Positions 60,600 to 64,000 of a stretch of 64,000 nt of DNA are shown here, piece by piece; the first letter of the stretch is position 1; the number at the start of each line of letters is the position of its first letter. Location: contig NZ_CP134876.1 in the NCBI RefSeq assembly GCF_032108445.1, forward strand, positions 5,022,001-5,086,000, read 5' to 3'. Made by a program: the position numbers and the translations under genes. Origin of the DNA: Micromonospora halotolerans (GTDB lineage: Bacteria > Actinomycetota > Actinomycetes > Mycobacteriales > Micromonosporaceae). The notes beneath the pieces were generated by a model. The model had not been told where the DNA came from and did not search any database. It worked only from the letters and a program-made list of their open reading frames with translations.

Positions 60600-61052
60600 T
60601 TGACCAGTCTCGCGACCCCGCTCCGCGCCACCCGCGCCCGCGTACGGCGCGCTCTCGGCGCGGGCGCCCTGCTCACCGCCCTGGTCGCCGCCGCGCTCGT
60701 CGGCCCGCCGGCCGCCTCCACCCGGCTGGCCGAGCCGGCACAGGCCGCCGTCTACAGCTCCTGCACGATGACCCGCTGCGCGGACGCCCGCACGGCGCGC
60801 TCCGGCTGGTCCGCGAAGAGCTTCCCGACCAGCCGCGGCTGGTACTCCTGGAGCGGCGGCCTGTGCAACTTCGCGGGCGGCCGGTTCTACAACTACGAGG
60901 GTCAGCTGCCCACCAACGCCACCTACTACGAGTACGACGTCTACCCGCGCGCCTGCAATGCCGCGCGGGACGCGTACCGGATCGTGGTCAACAAGAGCAC
61001 CGGGGCCACCTGGTTCTCACCCGACCACTACGCCAATTTCTACCGGCTCTGA
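60600..61052 (+). CDS. Secreted guanyl-specific ribonuclease (RNase Sa/N1 family)
   Basis: Protein of 150 residues. A long signal peptide ends near AEPAQAAVYS. The mature RNase shows the family core FYNYEGQLPTNATYYEYDVY, AYRIVVNKSTGATWFSPDHY. By alignment with RNase Sa the catalytic residues are Glu111, Arg127 and His143, all kept. Four cysteines (55, 60, 89, 119) can form two disulfides. The TTG start has CAGGGAGGA upstream. A barstar-family gene follows 61 bases later, so this is a toxic exoenzyme with its intracellular inhibitor. Confidence 0.93.
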   Translation: MTSLATPLRATRARVRRALGAGALLTALVAAALVGPPAASTRLAEPAQAAVYSSCTMTRCADARTARSGWSAKSFPTSRGWYSWSGGLCNFAGGRFYNYEGQLPTNATYYEYDVYPRACNAARDAYRIVVNKSTGATWFSPDHYANFYRL

Positions 61053-61113
61053 GCGGTGTCGGGGCGGGTCGAGCCGGCGGGCCCGGCCCGCCCCGACCGG
61101 GAAGGATGGATCG

Positions 61114-61545
61114 ATGGGCGCAGCGTCCCCGCAGCCGCCGGCGTGGCTCGCGTTCGACGCCGGGGCGGAGGCCGAGCCGGCCGGGGTGGCCCTGGCCGGG
61201 GCGGACGCCCGGACCCGGGCGGGTCTGCACGAGGCGCTGGCCGCGGCCCTGCCCCTGCCCGCCTGGTTCGGGCGCAACTGGGACGCGCTCGCCGACGCGC
61301 TGGCCGACCGGCTCGACGCCGGCCCGCTGACCCTCGTCGTGCGGGACGCGGCGGGCCTGCTCGCCGACGAGCCGCCGGCCCAGCTCGGCACCCTCCTCGA
61401 CGTGCTCGGCGGGGTGGCGGCCGGCGGCCGGCACTCGCTGTGCGTGGTGCTGCGCGACCACCCGGACCGGCTGGCCGCCCTGCGGACCCGGATCGCCGCC
61501 GCCCTGGGCGGCCGGGTCGGCGCCCCACCACCGGACGCTGGCTGA
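61114..61545 (+). CDS. Barstar-family ribonuclease inhibitor
   Basis: Protein of 143 residues with the barstar pattern: LHEALAAALPLPAWFGRNWD, ALADALADRLDAGPLTLVV, then a C-terminal helix with LLDVLGGVAAGGRHSLCVVL. Barstars block the active site of barnase/RNase Sa-like enzymes in the cytoplasm. GGAAGGA precedes the ATG. Gene order RNase-barstar gives self-protection before secretion. Confidence 0.9.
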   Translation: MGAASPQPPAWLAFDAGAEAEPAGVALAGADARTRAGLHEALAAALPLPAWFGRNWDALADALADRLDAGPLTLVVRDAAGLLADEPPAQLGTLLDVLGGVAAGGRHSLCVVLRDHPDRLAALRTRIAAALGGRVGAPPPDAG

Positions 61546-61616
61546 CCGAGCGCTGGCTCACCGGACGCCGGCGAACCGAGCGCCGCCGGACGGCACGCCG
61601 GGAGCGGAGTCGCCGG

Positions 61617-62342
61617 TCAGTTCGGCTGGTCGAGAATCGCGCTGAACCGCTCCTCGGCCAGGTCGAGCTGGGCGAAGATGTGCCGCTTCACCGGCGCCGA
61701 CAGCGGCGTGTCCGGCCGGGCGATGAGGTCGCGGAAGACCGGCACGAGCGGCCGGTACTTGGCCGCCGAGCGGGCCACCTTCGGGCCGACCGTGTGGATC
61801 ACGCCCACCCCGTTGTCGGTGAAGTCCGACACCTTGATCACCCGGGCCCAGGGCTCCCGGTCGAGGCTCGCCGCCACGTGCTCCCGGTACTGGACGTGGG
61901 GGTCACGCCCCGGGTCGTACACCGGGTTGGTGACCGCCCCGACCAGCCGGGCGACGCGCGGGCCGAACCGCGCGGCCAGGGCGGCCAGCGCGGCCGGCGT
62001 GGGGTCGACGGCCGCCGTCGCGTCGGGGCCGGCCAGCTCGGCCGGGTGGTCCTCCACGGCGTCGTGCAGCAGGCCCGCCACGATCACGTCCACGTCGCGC
62101 ACCTGGTAGTGGTGCATCATCCGGATCGCCACCCGGAGCAGGTGGTTCAGGTACGGCTCGCGCACCCGCCGGTCCTCCCGGTGCAGCTCGGCGGCGAGGT
62201 CGAGGGCGGCGGTGAGCCGCTCCCGGGCGGGCTCGTCGAACGCCTCGACCTCCAGCCGGAAGCGGGCCAGCAGGCCCGGCTCGCCGTGGATCTCGGTAAT
62301 CGCGTGCATCGGCATGGTCGCCAGGTACGCCGGGAACTCCAT
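61617..62342 (-). CDS. HD-domain hydrolase, small-alarmone-hydrolase-like
   Basis: Protein of 241 residues. The metal site of the SpoT/Mesh1-type HD fold is seen in YLNHLLRVAIRMMHHYQVRD, VAGLLHDAVEDH (HDxxED) and RVIKVSDFTDN (the distal Asp). There is no synthetase or TGS/ACT domain, so it would be a stand-alone (p)ppGpp or related nucleotide hydrolase. The usual first histidine triplet is modified (NHLLR). The ATG at 62342 opens the frame, though ATG 62312 is also possible. Its substrate needs testing against alarmones. Confidence 0.75.
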   Translation of the reverse strand: MEFPAYLATMPMHAITEIHGEPGLLARFRLEVEAFDEPARERLTAALDLAAELHREDRRVREPYLNHLLRVAIRMMHHYQVRDVDVIVAGLLHDAVEDHPAELAGPDATAAVDPTPAALAALAARFGPRVARLVGAVTNPVYDPGRDPHVQYREHVAASLDREPWARVIKVSDFTDNGVGVIHTVGPKVARSAAKYRPLVPVFRDLIARPDTPLSAPVKRHIFAQLDLAEERFSAILDQPN

Positions 62343-62406
62343 GCGTCCCTTATAGCTGATCTTCGCCAGGAAGGGTCGCCCCGGTCGGCCTCCCGACCGT
62401 GGCCGG

Positions 62407-62850
62407 TCAGCTGCCGGTGAGGCGCTTGACCAGGCGGACCGTGGTGCCCTCCGGGGTGCCGACGATGCTCGCCTCGTCCATCACCCGGTTCATGATCAAC
62501 TGTCCCCGGCCCCGGTCGGCGCCGTTCCCGCCGACGTCCGCCCGCCAGCCGCCGCGATCGCGTACCTCGACCACCAGGTGGTCGTCGCGCAGCTCGGCGC
62601 GGAGCGTGGTGATCCCCTCGGGGGCGAAGCGGTAGCCGTGCTCGATGGCGTTGGCGCACGCCTCGCCGGTGGCCATGAGCACCGTCTCGACGTCGAGTTC
62701 ACCGACCCCGTGGGCGCGCAACCAGCCGCGCAGCCGTTCCCGGGTGGGGGCGAGCCGCCCCGGGTCGGCGGGCAGGTCGGCGGTGAACACCGGCGCCGTC
62801 CCGGCCGGATCGTCGCCCGGCACCAGCCCGGCGGCAGTCCCACCCTCCAC
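62407..62850 (-). CDS. RsbW-like anti-sigma/serine-kinase ATPase
   Basis: Protein of 147 residues with the HATPase_c fold: N box MATGEACANAIEHGY, G1-type VVEVRDRGGWRADVGG and G2-type GADRGRGQLIMNRVMD. The family binds sigma factors or phosphorylates anti-sigma antagonists. Actinobacteria carry many such orphan genes. No sigma or antagonist gene adjoins. It lies just upstream of the HD-domain gene in the same direction, so the two may be cotranscribed. Confidence 0.88.
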   Translation of the reverse strand: MEGGTAAGLVPGDDPAGTAPVFTADLPADPGRLAPTRERLRGWLRAHGVGELDVETVLMATGEACANAIEHGYRFAPEGITTLRAELRDDHLVVEVRDRGGWRADVGGNGADRGRGQLIMNRVMDEASIVGTPEGTTVRLVKRLTGS

Positions 62851-63031
62851 GTCCGGCCCCCCGTCCCGCGCACCTCCCGGGCCTGGGCGCTCGTCGTCAC
62901 CGTCCCGTCCTGTCGGTCATTGTCCCCGGTACGGGCCGGCGATATTCCTCGACCCGGCCGTTGGTTCCGACCGGATGTCCGATCCTCCCGCACCGGCACT
63001 CCGGCGGTGGGCCGCGGGTCACAATCGGCGG

Positions 63032-63661
63032 GTGGACCGGGTGCTGGACCTGCTGGTGGCGCTGCCGCCCGCACTCGTGCTGGCCCTGGTGTTCCTGCTG
63101 CCGGCGCTGGAGGCGTCGACCTTCCTCGGGCTGGTCGTGCCGGGGGAGATCGCCGTACTGGTCGGCGGGGTGCTCGCCCACGAGGGACGCCTGCCGCTCT
63201 GGGCGGTGATCCTCGCGGCGGTCGCCGGCGCGGCGGTCGGCGACCAGGTGGGTTACCTCGTGGGCCGCCGCTACGGGCGGCGGCTGCTGGCCCGGGTGCC
63301 GCAGCGGTTCGCCCGCTCGGGAGAGCTGTCGCGGGCGTTGGCGCTGGTCCGCCGCCGGGGCGCCGCCGCGGTGGTGCTCGGCCGGTGGGCGGCGGCGCTG
63401 CGCGCCCTGGTGCCCGGGCTGGCCGGGATGAGCGGCATCCCGCACCGCGCGTTCACCGTGGCGAACCTGGCCGGCGGCGCGCTGTGGGCGGTGGCCGTGG
63501 CGCTGCTCGGCTACCTGGCCGGTGCGTCGTTCCGGCTGCTGGAGCGACGGCTCGGCTGGGGCGGCGAGGCGCTGCTCGCCCTGGTGGTGCTGGTGGTGGC
63601 GGTGCGGCTGGTCCGGGCCCGGCGGGCCGCCCGCCGCGAACGGGACGCCGCGTCCCGCTGA
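63032..63661 (+). CDS. DedA-family membrane protein
   Basis: Protein of 209 residues with about five hydrophobic helices. DedA features are FLLPALEASTFLGLVVPGEI, GAAVGDQVGYLVGRRYGRRL and the conserved RWAAALRALVPGLAGMSGIP with the essential Arg. DedA proteins move undecaprenyl phosphate or other lipids across the membrane. CACAAT six bases before GTG 63032 supports this start. ATG 62975 would add 19 residues. It stands alone. Confidence 0.88.
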   Translation: MDRVLDLLVALPPALVLALVFLLPALEASTFLGLVVPGEIAVLVGGVLAHEGRLPLWAVILAAVAGAAVGDQVGYLVGRRYGRRLLARVPQRFARSGELSRALALVRRRGAAAVVLGRWAAALRALVPGLAGMSGIPHRAFTVANLAGGALWAVAVALLGYLAGASFRLLERRLGWGGEALLALVVLVVAVRLVRARRAARRERDAASR

Positions 63662-63673
63662 CCGCCGGCCGGG

Positions 63674-63700
63674 CCGGCGCCCCGCGAGGAGGGGCGCCGG
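63674..63700. terminator. Bidirectional hairpin terminator
   Basis: A perfect 10-bp stem (CCGGCGCCCC with GGGGCGCCGG) and a 7-base loop lie between the convergent DedA gene and pectate-lyase gene. Confidence 0.75.
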
Positions 63701-63721
63701 ACCGGTGCGCGTGCTGGGCGG

Positions 63722-64000
63722 TCAGCCGCTGATCTTCCCGGTGCCGGCCCCCGCGGTCACCGTGGCCTTCACCGTGCTCGCCGCGTCGAGCGTGTACGCG
63801 TACGGGACGGCGGCCACGCTGCCGGCGGTCTGCGGCGCGCCCGAGTTGACGTAGAGGTTGTTCCGCTCGACCAGGTTGCCGGCCGGCGAGGAGCCCTCGC
63901 CGACGTGCGTCGGGTCGGTCATGTTCTCGAACGAGTTCCCCTCGACCAGCACCCCGGCCCCGCAGGTGCTGGCGACGCCGTAGCTGTAGGACGGGTTGGC
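63722..64000 (-). CDS. Pectate lyase (polysaccharide lyase family 1), C-terminal part
   Basis: Only the last 92 codons lie in the window. The frame is open at the right edge. The sequence NPSYSYGVASTCGAGVLVEG, NSFENMTDP and AVPYAYTLDAASTVKATVTA, then GAGTGKISG, matches the C-terminal turns of the parallel beta-helix of secreted Pel enzymes, which cleave pectate by beta-elimination with calcium. The catalytic Arg and calcium sites would lie upstream. It fits the plant-polymer secretome of this region. Confidence 0.82.
   Translation of the reverse strand, partial: ANPSYSYGVASTCGAGVLVEGNSFENMTDPTHVGEGSSPAGNLVERNNLYVNSGAPQTAGSVAAVPYAYTLDAASTVKATVTAGAGTGKISG

Noticed and set aside
1..64000. CRISPR arrays, tRNA or rRNA genes
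   Set aside because: No regularly spaced repeats were seen, and no tRNA cloverleaf or rRNA-like stretch was noticed by eye. A covariance-model scan would be the decisive test for tRNAs.

Overview
The window is a very GC-rich stretch of actinobacterial chromosome. The coding frames have almost only G or C in third positions and many GTG or TTG starts. A SAM-IV riboswitch, an ECF42-type sigma factor, a plant-polymer secretome and small DivIVA-domain genes together suggest Micromonospora or a close relative. The genus is an inference from gene content. No rRNA, tRNA, CRISPR array, insertion sequence or integrase was seen.

Layout. 1-4156: end of a copper-type P-type ATPase, then an HTH/Mop regulator with modABC for molybdate uptake. 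4181-12740: a divergent block with a phosphoglycerol-transferase-like sulfatase and a CDP-alcohol phosphatidyltransferase on one side, and on the other a seven-gene run (MDR dehydrogenase, divergent PTPS homologue, glycosyltransferase, methyltransferase, LPG-synthase-like membrane protein, GTP cyclohydrolase II, RibD-like reductase). This run resembles an uncharacterised pteridine/pyrimidine-linked pathway and is the best candidate for an undescribed system. 12762-17018: FUSC protein, then an amino-acid ABC importer preceded by a SAM-IV riboswitch and a 43-residue cysteine-containing leader peptide. 17086-31356: surface-glycan genes, hflX, a PadR/acyl-CoA dehydrogenase pair, pgi, an ABC exporter, an aldo/keto reductase behind a MerR-type promoter, and a lipoprotein. 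31399-35050: NAD/ADP-ribose genes (kptA, NUDIX, NADAR, a small partner) around a sulfite-oxidase-like enzyme. 35099-40866: ArsR/SRPBCC, two secreted peptidoglycan hydrolases, an amine oxidase and a YCII/ECF42 pair. 41115-46778: a branched-chain-type ABC operon with a TetR gene. 46839-49136: MarR and an ABC exporter sharing a perfect operator. 49164-55903: accessory region with a helicase-nuclease, an M23 peptidase, a GntR/DivIVA cassette and an HNH endonuclease. 56050-64000: secreted M36 peptidase, CBM2-Cip1-like protein, RNase with barstar, HD hydrolase, anti-sigma kinase, DedA protein and the end of a pectate lyase.

How the genes fit together. Molybdate uptake can supply the molybdopterin enzyme at 32021. 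The cell-wall hydrolases, pectate lyase, Cip1-like protein and peptidase fit a soil saprophyte. Several genes without a Shine-Dalgarno sequence carry a -10-like hexamer 6-7 bases before the start codon, which indicates frequent leaderless transcription and was used to choose starts.
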